Virus record (IMG/VR): IMGVR_UViG_3300042317_001219
Location: 1-37,160 of that record
Strand: one strand, 5' to 3'
Origin: a virus
Length of the DNA: 37,160 bases
The position numbers were made by a program, and so were the translations under genes. Positions within the stretch are counted from its first letter, which is position 1. Every line of letters starts with the position of its first letter. This document shows, piece by piece, positions 29,575 through 36,898 of this stretch. The notes beneath the pieces were generated by a model that worked only from the letters and a program-made list of their open reading frames with translations, had not been told where the DNA came from and searched no databases.

Positions 29575-29679
29575 CAAAAAAGGTTTCTAGCAACCGGGAT
29601 GCGAGCCTAGAGCATGGCAACACAAAGGCTGAGCCTGGGCGTGAGCGTGAGCGTGGGCGTGGATCAGGGCAAAGGGAAA

Positions 29680-29707
29680 GGGAACCCCTCACCAAAGAAG
29701 GGTTCCC
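29680..29707 (-). terminator. Candidate intrinsic terminator (possibly bidirectional)
   Basis: GGGAACCC (29680-29687) pairs perfectly with GGGTTCCC (29700-29707) around a 12-base loop. On the + strand the hairpin is followed by CTTTT; on the minus strand it is preceded by an A run and followed by a pyrimidine-rich stretch. It starts 12 bases downstream of the minus-strand stop at 29719, so it most likely ends that transcript. Confidence 0.55.
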
Positions 29708-29718
29708 CTTTTCGCGTT

Positions 29719-29886
29719 CTAGGCTTCTCTGACTTCCCAGCTTATACCCTCTAGGCCGCCGTGCTCTATGAGCCATTCGCGAGCATAGGCGCGCGCGGAT
29801 TCGAGGGATTCAGCTTGGAAAAGGTGCGTTCCGTTGCATTGAACGAACGCGTATCTGTCGCGGTAAAAGAGGGAGAAAGCTTTCAT
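29719..29886 (-). CDS. Small hypothetical protein (55 aa)
   Basis: Reading leftward from 29886, ATG opens a 55-residue frame (MKAFSLFYRDRYAFVQCNGT, then FQAESLESARAYAREWLIEH) ending with TAG at 29721-29719. It has a beta-strand start and a helix, the pattern of many short phage proteins that begin 'MK-x-[FY]-x-[VL]-x-x-x-x-x-x-x-[FV]-x-A-x-[ST]-x-E-x-A-R-x-x-A'. A different minus-strand frame across 29561-29776 is rejected in its favour. Followed by the terminator-like hairpin. Confidence 0.6.
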   Translation of the reverse strand: MKAFSLFYRDRYAFVQCNGTHLFQAESLESARAYAREWLIEHGGLEGISWEVREA

Positions 29887-29899
29887 AAAAAGGGAAGGT

Positions 29900-30595
29900 T
29901 TACTTGTTCAAAATTGCTTCGATTGCTTTTCTTTTTTGGCTTCCATGCGGACGAATCCAAACGCTAGGAAGCGTTTCCCGTCGGTTAGTGCCATCGCATA
30001 AGCCACACTCCGAACAAGAAAGCCCCTTTGCATCGGAAAGGCATTCAATGGCTCCTCTGGGCGCGGCTGTACCCTCGGGAAGGGTAGCGAAGAAACGAAG
30101 TCCTAGGCTTTTGGCTAGGGAAATCCGATGTGGTTCCACGCTTGCCATGAAAAAGCGACCGTATGCAACCGCCGTTTCAGGCTCCATCCAGTGCCAGTCG
30201 TGGAAATATCCTGTGTGACGACGGGCTCGGGAAACGATATCGGAGACCATCGCCAAGGGTAACAAGGAGGGATTGCCAAACGCGCCGAATCGAACGGCTT
30301 TCCCTTCCCAGAACGCTTGCCATTCAGGAGAGCCGAACGCCAAGGGTTTATATGAGCCCCTTTTGTAGGCTTTCCATATTGCAATTAAAGGCTTGTCTTC
30401 AACGTAACATCCTTGACGCTTTGCAAGAGGACATCCTTTGCAGGTTGTTTCCGTGTCTGTACCAGAGGAACGGCTTTCTGATGGGTGTTTGTCTTTCTCC
30501 AAAAGCCATATCTGGAGCATGTTCCCTGTTTTCCGATTTTTACTCTTACGCGTTACGATGGCGACGATGGAGGGTGTTTCGTGGATAATGTACAT
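29900..30595 (-). CDS. Conserved hypothetical protein, DUF7227-like (231 aa)
   Basis: From the ATG at 30595 the protein carries KTGNMLQIWLLEKD, then TETTCKGCPLAKRQGCYV with Cys52, Cys55 and Cys63, then IAIWKAYKRGSY. A second cysteine cluster (LSCSECGLCDG) lies near the C-terminus. 'K-x-G-x-M-x-Q' with 'C-x-x-CP ... CYV ... [AV]W-x-AY-x-RG-x-Y' is the signature of a phage/plasmid family (DUF7227) of unknown function, with metal-binding or Fe-S potential. The in-frame extension to 30748 has no resemblance and is left out. Confidence 0.65.
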   Translation of the reverse strand: MYIIHETPSIVAIVTRKSKNRKTGNMLQIWLLEKDKHPSESRSSGTDTETTCKGCPLAKRQGCYVEDKPLIAIWKAYKRGSYKPLAFGSPEWQAFWEGKAVRFGAFGNPSLLPLAMVSDIVSRARRHTGYFHDWHWMEPETAVAYGRFFMASVEPHRISLAKSLGLRFFATLPEGTAAPRGAIECLSDAKGLSCSECGLCDGTNRRETLPSVWIRPHGSQKRKAIEAILNK

Positions 30596-30668
30596 GTTTT
30601 GAGTGTGCAGTGTTAAACGGAGCAAACGCTCCCTTCTGCCGCCCCGGAAAGAGCGGCAGTGTGGGAAC

Positions 30669-30911
30669 CTAGTCGAGCCGTTTTCCAGTGTGTCCACAGT
30701 AGGCGTGGATATCTCGGAACCATTTTCGCAGGATTTCGCATTGAGCATATCGCCCCCAAGATACAGCGTCCTTTCTTGTCGACGACGTACAGCGCCAATC
30801 GCCCCCAGTTGTGTAGACTACCCATTTGCGCGGATTAGACTTGCGCCTAACTATGACACAGTGTGGGTCTGTTATTGCAAGAGCTTGTCTGATTTCGGAG
30901 TATTTTTTCAT
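30669..30911 (-). CDS. Hypothetical protein (80 aa)
   Basis: An 80-residue basic product (MKKYSEIRQALAITDPHCVI, then VRRKSNPRKWVVYTTGGDWR) with four scattered cysteines or tryptophans but no paired motif. It shares direction and spacing (about 50-75 bases) with the flanking minus-strand genes. Function not recognised. Confidence 0.55.
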   Translation of the reverse strand: MKKYSEIRQALAITDPHCVIVRRKSNPRKWVVYTTGGDWRCTSSTRKDAVSWGRYAQCEILRKWFRDIHAYCGHTGKRLD

Positions 30912-30956
30912 GGAGTGTGGAGTTTACTTGTTTTTTGCGACTGAGAGAATAGGAGC

Positions 30957-31154
30957 CTAGTCACCGACCAGCATAGCGCATAGTTCAGCGGAGGGATCTT
31001 CCGGAAGGGTAGGTATCAAAAGACGCGCTCGATGCGCCTCTTCTTGGTATCCTTGCACCTGTTCTATGGCCTCTCGCAAAAGTTCCTCACAGAGCGCCAA
31101 AGAGCCACATTCTAGGGCTCTAAGAGCCGATTGGAGGATAGGAGTAGGCTTCAT
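30957..31154 (-). CDS. Hypothetical helical protein (65 aa)
   Basis: I use the ATG at 31154 (MKPTPILQSALRALECGSLA), because the earlier part of the open frame is covered by a neighbouring small gene and lacks protein character. The product is mostly helix (LCEELLREAIEQVQGYQEEA). No motif is known to me. Confidence 0.55.
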   Translation of the reverse strand: MKPTPILQSALRALECGSLALCEELLREAIEQVQGYQEEAHRARLLIPTLPEDPSAELCAMLVGD

Positions 31155-31158
31155 GGGA

Positions 31159-31305
31159 TCAAACGGATTTCGCAGCCCGTAGGAAAAGGGGAAGTGTGAG
31201 TGTTGCCAAAACGGCAAAGATGATCGCCTCAGGCTGGTTGGCAAAGGTACGCAAGGCGAGGGTGTCAAAGCAGAGCAAAGAAAAGGCGAGAAAGAACGTT
31301 TTCAT
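31159..31305 (-). CDS. Small membrane protein with two hydrophobic segments (48 aa)
   Basis: From ATG 31305 a 48-residue frame has hydrophobic segments at about 3-16 (TFFLAFSLLCFDTL) and 27-42 (AIIFAVLATLTLPLFL), separated by a short polar loop (RTFANQPE), with a basic end (RAAKSV). Two short spans of this type recall small holins or membrane-anchoring proteins, but it lies far from the endolysin, so another role is likely. It sits four bases after its upstream neighbour in direction of transcription. Confidence 0.55.
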   Translation of the reverse strand: MKTFFLAFSLLCFDTLALRTFANQPEAIIFAVLATLTLPLFLRAAKSV

Positions 31306-31309
31306 GAGT

Positions 31310-31498
31310 TTACAGAGTAGAAGCTTCTAGGCGGGCGATGGTTTGTTCCAGCTCATCCGCCAATTGGAGCGGGCAGAGCCCATCGAGCAAATCTGAGATA
31401 CAAAGGGAGGCTCCATTGGGATCAAGCATCCAGAAGCGGATGAGAAGCCGATGCGTTACGAGTGGGAGTGGGAAGCAACAGTGATTGTCCATGCGCAT
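31310..31498 (-). CDS. Hypothetical small protein, first gene of the minus-strand block (62 aa)
   Basis: I start at ATG 31498 (a second ATG lies at 31492); upstream in the same frame is low-complexity sequence arising from the G-rich and CA repeats. The product (HRLLIRFWMLDPNGASLCIS, then LADELEQTIARLEASTL) has a plausible beta start and helical end. Its promoter should lie in the repeat-rich region just upstream (31499-31600). Not recognised. Confidence 0.45.
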   Translation of the reverse strand: MRMDNHCCFPLPLVTHRLLIRFWMLDPNGASLCISDLLDGLCPLQLADELEQTIARLEASTL

Positions 31499-31591
31499 AT
31501 CATCGGCAGAAAAGCGTGAAGGTTTAGCAAAAAAAGCAGAAAAAAGCACTGCACCAACGCAAAGAGCACAAAACCAGGCAAATGCGCACGC

Positions 31592-31701
31592 GAAGGGGAG
31601 CAAGGGGAGCATGAAGGGGAGCGCGAAGGGAGTAGCGAGGGGAACGGTAGGGGAACGATAGGGGAGAGTAGTAGGGGAACGGTAGGGGATACTAGGGGAA
31701 C
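31592..31701 (+). repeat. G-rich iteron-like array (AAGGGGAGC and TAGGGGAACG units)
   Basis: At least three AAGGGGAGC-type units (near 31593, 31602, 31614) are followed by about five units of GAGGGGAACG/TAGGGGAACG type (to 31701). Runs of four G recur every 9-13 bases, so the + strand could form G-quadruplexes. Arrays of short direct repeats in a divergent intergenic region are typical of replication initiator or regulator sites, though simple-repeat expansion is an alternative. Confidence 0.65.
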
Positions 31702-31798
31702 GCGTTTCCCCACCATTCCGGTCACGCGAGGGCTCGCAATCGTCCAACGCTACCCTCGCGAGGCGGTTTCCTCGCCTCCGCTCCAACGGTAGACAGAC

Positions 31799-31872
31799 TG
31801 CATGCGCACACGCGCACACACACGCGCACACGTACACGCCAGCGCACACGTACGCACGCACACGCACACGGG
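31799..31872. repeat. Long alternating purine-pyrimidine (CA/CG) tract
   Basis: About 70 bases of nearly unbroken CA, CG and TA dinucleotides (CGCACACACACGCGCACACG and similar), interrupted once at CCAG (~31842). It is followed by a G7CG5 run. Such tracts favour left-handed Z-DNA under negative supercoiling. I see no coding reason for it. Confidence 0.65.
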
Positions 31873-32111
31873 GGGGCGGGGGTGCGCGCGTATGAAAAGT
31901 TGTCGACGACGACGCATACCCCCCCCTAGGAAAAATGCGGTTACGTGAGGCTTTTTGTTGTGCTGCTGGTGGGGAAGGGTGTACGGACGGTGGTGGTCAG
32001 GTTTGAGAAAAGGAACACCGGGGTTGGTATATTTGCCGCTTGTGGAAGCAAGTTGATGGCACTGTGTTGCTGTCTGGTCCCGGTGTTTTCTCTTTTTGAC
32101 GTTGTGAATGT

Positions 32112-32501
32112 ATGAGTGACGTAAAGTTTGGGGTGTACGAGCGTGAGGTGAAACAAGTGTTGGCTGGGAAGTACGCACTTGAGAAGTTTGTGGAGGGTGT
32201 GGATTACAAGAGGGTACGGGTGCGGGTTGGGACCAGGGTGATGTTTCGCAACAGCATTTGGGAGAGTTTAGGGGTTGAACAAGCGGTGGTTTCCCCGGCA
32301 CAACCGGCTGAGCAAAGCGAACTACAGAAGCAAGGGGACGAGATACAGGAAGCTGTGGTGACGCAGCGGTATCCCAATCCGAGGTATGTGAACACGACGA
32401 TTGGACGTGTGTTTGTAGGAGGGAAGCCGGTGAAGCTCGGCCAGAAGATCCGGGTTCGCAACAGCGAATTGGCTTTAAAACCCGTAAGTTATTTGGGTTG
32501 A
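32112..32501 (+). CDS. Hypothetical protein upstream of the terminase (129 aa)
   Basis: ATG 32112 opens a 129-residue frame. The first half is basic (YEREVKQVLAGKYALEKFVE; YKRVRVRVGTRVMFR), and the C-terminal half contains RVFVGGKPVKLGQKIRVRNS. Two beta-like halves with 'RVR-V' patterns are separated by a Gln/Glu-rich linker. The minus-strand frame over the same bases looks like a shadow. Position before the packaging genes might suggest a DNA-binding or terminase-associated protein, but that is speculative. Confidence 0.55.
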   Translation: MSDVKFGVYEREVKQVLAGKYALEKFVEGVDYKRVRVRVGTRVMFRNSIWESLGVEQAVVSPAQPAEQSELQKQGDEIQEAVVTQRYPNPRYVNTTIGRVFVGGKPVKLGQKIRVRNSELALKPVSYLG

Positions 32502-32670
32502 GTCGGTAAAAAACCAGCCTCAAGTTTATTCTCTTTAGACTTTCTCTTACTATTGACTCTCTTGTTCCCGTCTTTTCCCCTCCGGTATCTGTGTTATTCC
32601 CCTTTCACTTGTGTATTCACCGGGTCTCGGAGGGGAAACTCAACCAGGCAGGGAAGAGCTTGGAGAAGAG

Positions 32671-32721
32671 CATAGTACCCCCAAGACTCAGCATTACTGC
32701 CTATCTTGGGGGAGTACTATG
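32671..32721 (+). other. Large imperfect hairpin with a mini-ORF starting in its 3' arm
   Basis: The arm CATAGTACCCCCAAGA (32671-32686) pairs with TCTTGGGGG (32704-32712) and TACTATG (32715-32721), leaving a two-base bulge (AG) and a 17-base loop: 16 paired bases in all. The ATG at 32719-32721 in the 3' arm, preceded by GGGGGAG, opens a ten-codon frame (MNKKGEEQPV) ending at 32751. The hairpin would hide this start, as leader peptides or attenuators do. Confidence 0.65.
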
Positions 32722-32843
32722 AACAAAAAAGGAGAGGAACAACCAGTGTAGGTTTTCGCCTGTCGTGTCGCATTACAGTCGTGCAGAAATGGTTACCCGT
32801 TCAAGGATCTGCTTGGCACTCTCGTGGCCTGACTGTCAGTACT

Positions 32844-32874
32844 CTGTGATTTTGAGGCCATCACAGATTTTTAA
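32844..32874 (+). terminator. Candidate intrinsic terminator ahead of the terminase
   Basis: CTGTGAT (32844-32850) pairs perfectly with ATCACAG (32860-32866), nine-base loop, followed by ATTTTTAA. The stem is rather AT-rich, so efficiency is uncertain. It would stop transcripts entering from the control region, or act as an attenuator ahead of the packaging and head genes. Confidence 0.55.
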
Positions 32875-32997
32875 TCCAGCCCAAGGGGTATGGCTGGAAC
32901 CATTGAGTCGCCTGTGCGTCCGATTGTTTCAGGTTGCGCAGAGGGTACACGACAAGCTATAGGCTTGCGGGAAGAATCATCATCGAAAAACTGATCT

Positions 32998-34746
32998 ATG
33001 TCAACGGAAACAGAGAGAAAATTTGAGGAGATTGACCAGCGGGAGAAGCTTATTCAGAAGATCCTGAAGTTTCCGATGCAGGAGCATCCTTTGTTTCCGG
33101 CTCCGAACGAGGAGCAGAGGCGGCAGATGGTGGCGAATGTGGGGACGGAACAGGTGATGCGGATGTTTTTGGCAAGGGAACAGAGGATTCGAGCGGAGCA
33201 GGATGATCCTTATCGGTATGGCTCGGAATTGGCGACTTGGCCCGATGCCGACGATTTGCTCAACCGGTTTAACGAGATTCTTGTGTTGGGAGGGAACCGG
33301 GCAGGCAAAACGGAGTGGGCAGCCAAACGTGTGGCTCAAGCTTTTGTGGGGATGGATTTGAACGGAAAGATGCCAGCATGGGTCAAGGAGAGGAGCCAGA
33401 AGCGTGGCATCAACATTTGGTGTCTGCACACAACTCACATGACGAGTGTGGCGATGCAGCAGAATGTTTTTCACAAGTATCTGCCGAAAGAGTTGAAGGA
33501 GGCAAAGCGCACTCAACAGATTCAGTTGAGTTGGTCGCAGAAGAACGGGTTTACCGACAACACAGCAGTGTACCAGAAGAACCAGATTTGGTTTTTGAAC
33601 TACAGCCAGGACATCAAGGTGGTAGAAGGTGGAGAAGTAGACATTGTCTGGTGTGACGAGTTGGTGCCGCAGGATTGGCTGGAAACACTTCGTTACCGGT
33701 TGATCACAAGATCAGGGAAGTTGCTTGTGACCTTTACGCCGATTCTTGGGTACACTCAGGTTGTAAAAGAATTTATCACGACAGCAAAAGTGACGGACTA
33801 CAAGGAGTCTGAGCTTTTGCCGGAGAACAACGTGATTGGAGTGCCAAAAGGGCACATGCCTTACCGGGCAGAAGGGGTGTACGGGAAGCACGGTGTGATT
33901 TGGTTTCATTCTAAACTAAATCCGTACAACAATTGGGAACGGATGAAACAGACGCTTCGTGGCCGAAGCAGTCACGACATCAAGATTCGTGCGTATGGCT
34001 GGGCAGATCAGACAGCGGGCAGCCAGTTCCCTATGTTTGGGGATGTAAACATTTTTAAGGGAAGTGTGACGGAAGTTGTTCCGGAAGGAACTAACTACAT
34101 GGTGGCTGATCCTGCTGGAGCCCGGAACTGGTTTATGATTTGGGCTAGGGTAGATGCTTACGGGATTATTTGGGTGTACCGGGAGTGGCCGGACCAGAGT
34201 TACGGAGAGTGGGCCTTACCTTCGGAACGACCGGACGGAAAGCCTGGCCCTGCTCAACGCAGTGGAGCTGGTCGTGGAGTCAACGAGTACACGGATCTTG
34301 TCTGGTCCCTTGAGACACACGAAGACAGGGAAGAAGAAATTGCGGAGCGATATATTGACCCTAGGAGTGCTGGATCTGAAGTGACCACCAAAGAAGGTGG
34401 AATTACACTGTTAGACCTGATTGCCAACGCCGATAATCCGCTGCATTTTATACCTTCAGCCGGGGTAAGCGTGGATGAGCGAGTGCTCGTCATTAACGAT
34501 CTTTTGTGTTATGACAGAGATTTGCCGGTAGAAATTGGCAAGAATCATCCAAAGTTGATGATCCATGAGAGCTGTCAGAACTTGATTTACAGCATGCGAG
34601 AATGGACAGGAGCAGACGGGCAAAAGGGAGCCAGCAAAGACCCGATTGATGCTCTTGGGTATTTGGTAGTGATGCAGCCAAGATACTACGGGGGAGAAAG
34701 CTGGCAAAAACAGATGCAAGAAATGGCTCGATGTGGCTCCTATTGA
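32998..34746 (+). CDS. Terminase large subunit
   Basis: A 582-residue packaging motor. The ATPase has LVLGGNRAGKTEWAAKRVAQ with Walker A GGNRAGKT (98-105) and Walker B VDIVWCDE (214-221, acidic pair Asp220/Glu221). The nuclease domain starts at NYMVADPAGA with Asp371 and continues to the DPIDALGYLVV motif near the C-terminus. Length and motifs fit the terminase_6-type family used by headful-packaging phages. It pumps DNA through the portal encoded next. ATG 32998 follows the hairpin-rich leader; no clear Shine-Dalgarno sequence. Confidence 0.9.
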   Translation: MSTETERKFEEIDQREKLIQKILKFPMQEHPLFPAPNEEQRRQMVANVGTEQVMRMFLAREQRIRAEQDDPYRYGSELATWPDADDLLNRFNEILVLGGNRAGKTEWAAKRVAQAFVGMDLNGKMPAWVKERSQKRGINIWCLHTTHMTSVAMQQNVFHKYLPKELKEAKRTQQIQLSWSQKNGFTDNTAVYQKNQIWFLNYSQDIKVVEGGEVDIVWCDELVPQDWLETLRYRLITRSGKLLVTFTPILGYTQVVKEFITTAKVTDYKESELLPENNVIGVPKGHMPYRAEGVYGKHGVIWFHSKLNPYNNWERMKQTLRGRSSHDIKIRAYGWADQTAGSQFPMFGDVNIFKGSVTEVVPEGTNYMVADPAGARNWFMIWARVDAYGIIWVYREWPDQSYGEWALPSERPDGKPGPAQRSGAGRGVNEYTDLVWSLETHEDREEEIAERYIDPRSAGSEVTTKEGGITLLDLIANADNPLHFIPSAGVSVDERVLVINDLLCYDRDLPVEIGKNHPKLMIHESCQNLIYSMREWTGADGQKGASKDPIDALGYLVVMQPRYYGGESWQKQMQEMARCGSY

Positions 34747-34750
34747 CCTT

Positions 34751-34780
34751 TCACATAAATTCACGTAATTTGACGTAAAT
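34751..34780 (+). repeat. Three tandem 10-base repeats directly before the portal start
   Basis: The 30 bases before ATG 34781 read TCACATAAAT, TCACGTAATT, TGACGTAAAT: three 10-base units differing at one to three positions. A 10-base period matches one helical turn. They occupy nearly the whole gap between terminase and portal. A protein-binding site or unstructured translation leader is possible. Confidence 0.6.
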
Positions 34781-36898
34781 ATGTACTCGGCTTCTTCTGA
34801 TCCGCTCGCTATTGCCACAAATATCCCTGATGTTGGCGATCTTTTGAGCGAGTACAACCGGGCAATGATCAACTCGACGCAGGGAAACCTGACGACGAAG
34901 TATGATGATGTTCGTTTTGCGAGGTGGGCTGGACAGAGTGAGGACGGCAAAAAGCACAGCAATCTTCGCAACGACGGAGATCCGGCGTGGCCGTTTGAAG
35001 GGGCTAGCGACGTTCGCAACAGGCTGATTGACAGCACCTGTAACGAGTTAAGTGGAATGCTTGTGACTGCGTTTGAGCGGGCAAACATACGCTCTAGTGG
35101 CACAGAGCTTCAGGACACAAACATAAGCGGGGTTGCAACAACGCTATTGCGTTGGATTCGAGACAATAAGATGCCGCTTGAGTTGCGCCGGGAAGCGGAG
35201 CTGGGAGCACAGTACGCTTTTCAGTATGGATGGACTGCGTTTTTTGTAGGGTGGAGACAAAACATCAGCAAACGGTCGCAGCCGTTTAGCATGGAACAAG
35301 TGTTGCAGGCAGCACAGGTGTCTCAAAGCCCAACGCTGATGCAGTTGCCTCAGCTTATTGTAGATCAAGCTGAAGAGGCTGCGGTTATTTTGCAGACAGC
35401 AATTCCGGGGCTGACGCTAAAAGAAGCCAAGAGGATGGTCAAAGAGTTGGCTGAGACAGGTCAGACAACGCGAGACGAAGAGTATGTCAGCAAGAATTTG
35501 CCTGAGATCATTGCGTTGAAGCCTTGGGATGAGGTTATTTTTCCGCCTGAAACAGCAGATTTGCAGCGATCCAGGGTGATTTTCCGTCGGACATGGATGT
35601 CTGAGGTGGAGATCCGTGAAAAAATCACGACAGAAGGATGGAACAAGGAATGGGTGGAGTTGGCGGTACAGATGGCTGGCAAAAGCAGTACCATGTACAA
35701 CATGGATTTGTTGCCCAGCACGGAAATGCTGGTGTACAACGACCTCAACTACAAAAACATGATTGAGGTGGTGTATTGCTACACCAAGAGCTTGGATGGA
35801 ACAGCTCCGTGCATTTATTACACGGTGATTTGTCCACAGGCAGCGGTGGATCACCGTGGAGACCCGATCTCGTATGCTATTCACGAGAGGCTAGATTACG
35901 CGCATGGAGAGTATCCCTTTGTTGAGTTTCGTCGTGAGTGCATTCGTCGGGCTATTTTTGACACTCGTGGTGTTCCGGAACTTGCATCCACCGATCAAGA
36001 CGAGATCAAGGCACAACACGACTCGATCCGGGATCACACGGCCTTTTCCACTCTTCCGCCCATCAAGGTCGTCAAACGAATTGGTGCCATCAACAAGATC
36101 GGACCGGGCGTACAGATCCCGGTGGTAAATCCGAGTGATTACACCTTCATGGATCCACCGGCGCGCCAGCCCACTGTGGCGTTTGAGTTGATCCAGCGAG
36201 TGGAAGCAAATCATGCGGCTTACTTTGGAACGGTGAATCCAAACGTAGATCCGCGTAAGACACAGTTGCTCCAGCAGATGCTGGTCAACACTTGGCTTTT
36301 GACCTGGAGGACCATTTTCCGGCAGATGTTCAGCTTGTGTTGCCAGTACATGAGCCCTGCTGAAATCGAGCGAATTACTGGAGGACAGTTGCCTCAGAAT
36401 TTGTCTGACATCCACAACGAGTTTGATCTTACGGTCAAGTTTGACATCAACGACCTTGATAAAGAGTACATTTCTCAGAAGATTGATTTTCTGACTAAGG
36501 TAGCTCAGTTGGATACGGGTGGCGTTTTGAACCGAAACAAGCTCACTGAGATGATGATTCGAGCGATTGCGCCAGAGGTAGCGCAAGAGTTGATTTTGAA
36601 TCCGCAGGATGCAGGTCGCCAGATGTTCAAAGAGGTTCAGTCAGACATTGCGCTGATGCTACTTGGGAACGAGGCGTTGTATCAGGAGAACGATCCGGCA
36701 GCTCAGACAAAACTTCAGTACGCCCAGCAGATCATACAAGCGAACCCGAAGGCGCAAGCTGCTCTTCAGCAGGACCAAAACTTCCAGGCTTTGTTCCAGA
36801 ACTACGTGAAGAGCCTTCAGATGAGTGTAATGCAGCAGCAGAACGCTCAGATTGGCCGGATTGGTGTGACTCCTGTGTCTCAACAGCAACAGCAATGA
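34781..36898 (+). CDS. Portal (head-tail connector) protein
   Basis: A 705-residue protein directly downstream of the terminase. The N-terminal region reads KYDDVRFARWAGQSEDGKKH, then DPAWPFEGASDVRNRLIDST; the 'R-x-x-x-W-x-G-Q-x-x-D-G' and 'WP-[FW]-EGASD-x-R' motifs are those I associate with large portal proteins of podophage-type genomes. A long helical middle and a Gln-rich C-terminus (AQAALQQDQNFQALFQN; QQQQQ end) follow, the latter probably facing the capsid interior. It forms the dodecameric ring through which DNA enters and leaves. Its stop overlaps the next ATG (ATGA). Confidence 0.85.
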   Translation: MYSASSDPLAIATNIPDVGDLLSEYNRAMINSTQGNLTTKYDDVRFARWAGQSEDGKKHSNLRNDGDPAWPFEGASDVRNRLIDSTCNELSGMLVTAFERANIRSSGTELQDTNISGVATTLLRWIRDNKMPLELRREAELGAQYAFQYGWTAFFVGWRQNISKRSQPFSMEQVLQAAQVSQSPTLMQLPQLIVDQAEEAAVILQTAIPGLTLKEAKRMVKELAETGQTTRDEEYVSKNLPEIIALKPWDEVIFPPETADLQRSRVIFRRTWMSEVEIREKITTEGWNKEWVELAVQMAGKSSTMYNMDLLPSTEMLVYNDLNYKNMIEVVYCYTKSLDGTAPCIYYTVICPQAAVDHRGDPISYAIHERLDYAHGEYPFVEFRRECIRRAIFDTRGVPELASTDQDEIKAQHDSIRDHTAFSTLPPIKVVKRIGAINKIGPGVQIPVVNPSDYTFMDPPARQPTVAFELIQRVEANHAAYFGTVNPNVDPRKTQLLQQMLVNTWLLTWRTIFRQMFSLCCQYMSPAEIERITGGQLPQNLSDIHNEFDLTVKFDINDLDKEYISQKIDFLTKVAQLDTGGVLNRNKLTEMMIRAIAPEVAQELILNPQDAGRQMFKEVQSDIALMLLGNEALYQENDPAAQTKLQYAQQIIQANPKAQAALQQDQNFQALFQNYVKSLQMSVMQQQNAQIGRIGVTPVSQQQQQ

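Larger units (their letters stand above)
29472..29718. other. Intergenic region: A/T-rich words, GCGTGR repeats and a terminator-like hairpin
   Basis: No gene is evident. From 29472 to 29580 the sequence is built from GATTTT/AAATTT words and contains the right arm (29553-29574) of the 22-base inverted repeat. At 29639-29662 are four tandem six-base units (GCGTGA, GCGTGA, GCGTGG, GCGTGG). The hairpin at 29680-29707 is described separately. The region probably ends one minus-strand transcript and starts the next, serving the genes at 29471 and below. Confidence 0.5.
31499..32111. other. Non-coding control region between divergent gene blocks
   Basis: Over 600 bases separate the minus-strand block (starts at 31498) from the plus-strand gene at 32112. 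The open frames here are low-complexity translations of repeats. Contents: A-rich AGCA repeats (~31528-31556), a G-rich repeat array (31592-31701), an alternating purine-pyrimidine tract (31799-31863), G7 and C8 runs (from ~31870 and 31919), and a mixed stretch to 32111. This divergent position is where I would expect promoters or an origin. Confidence 0.55.
32502..32997 (+). promoter_or_regulatory. Hairpin-rich leader before the terminase gene
   Basis: No convincing gene fills these 496 bases. They contain an 11-bp inverted repeat (TTTCCCCTCCG 32574-32584 with CGGAGGGGAAA 32628-32638), the large bulged hairpin at 32671-32721, a terminator-like hairpin at 32844-32874, and a further stem CCAGCC (32876-32881)/GGCTGG (32892-32897). 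TTGTTC near 32561 and TATCTG near 32585 form a weak promoter pair. An open frame of 65 codons (32765-32962) runs through two hairpins and is probably not a gene. A packaging site, promoter plus attenuator, or structured RNA are options. Confidence 0.5.

Noticed and set aside
29561-29776. 71-codon minus-strand frame overlapping the terminator-like hairpin
   Set aside because: Arg/Ser/Pro-rich translation of the GCGTGR repeats and hairpin; the other minus frame (29719-29886) gives a normal small protein.
31750-32523. Minus-strand open frame (257 codons) across the CA tract and the gene at 32112
   Set aside because: Part is translated dinucleotide repeat and the rest is antisense to a plausible plus-strand gene.
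32765-32962. 65-codon plus-strand frame ahead of the terminase
   Set aside because: It runs through a terminator-like hairpin and a second stem, has no coupling to neighbours and no protein-like character; better explained as leader sequence.
35891-36586. Minus-strand open frame (231 codons) opposite the portal
   Set aside because: No start context, no neighbours in that direction and no recognisable domain; the portal frame has the family motifs.
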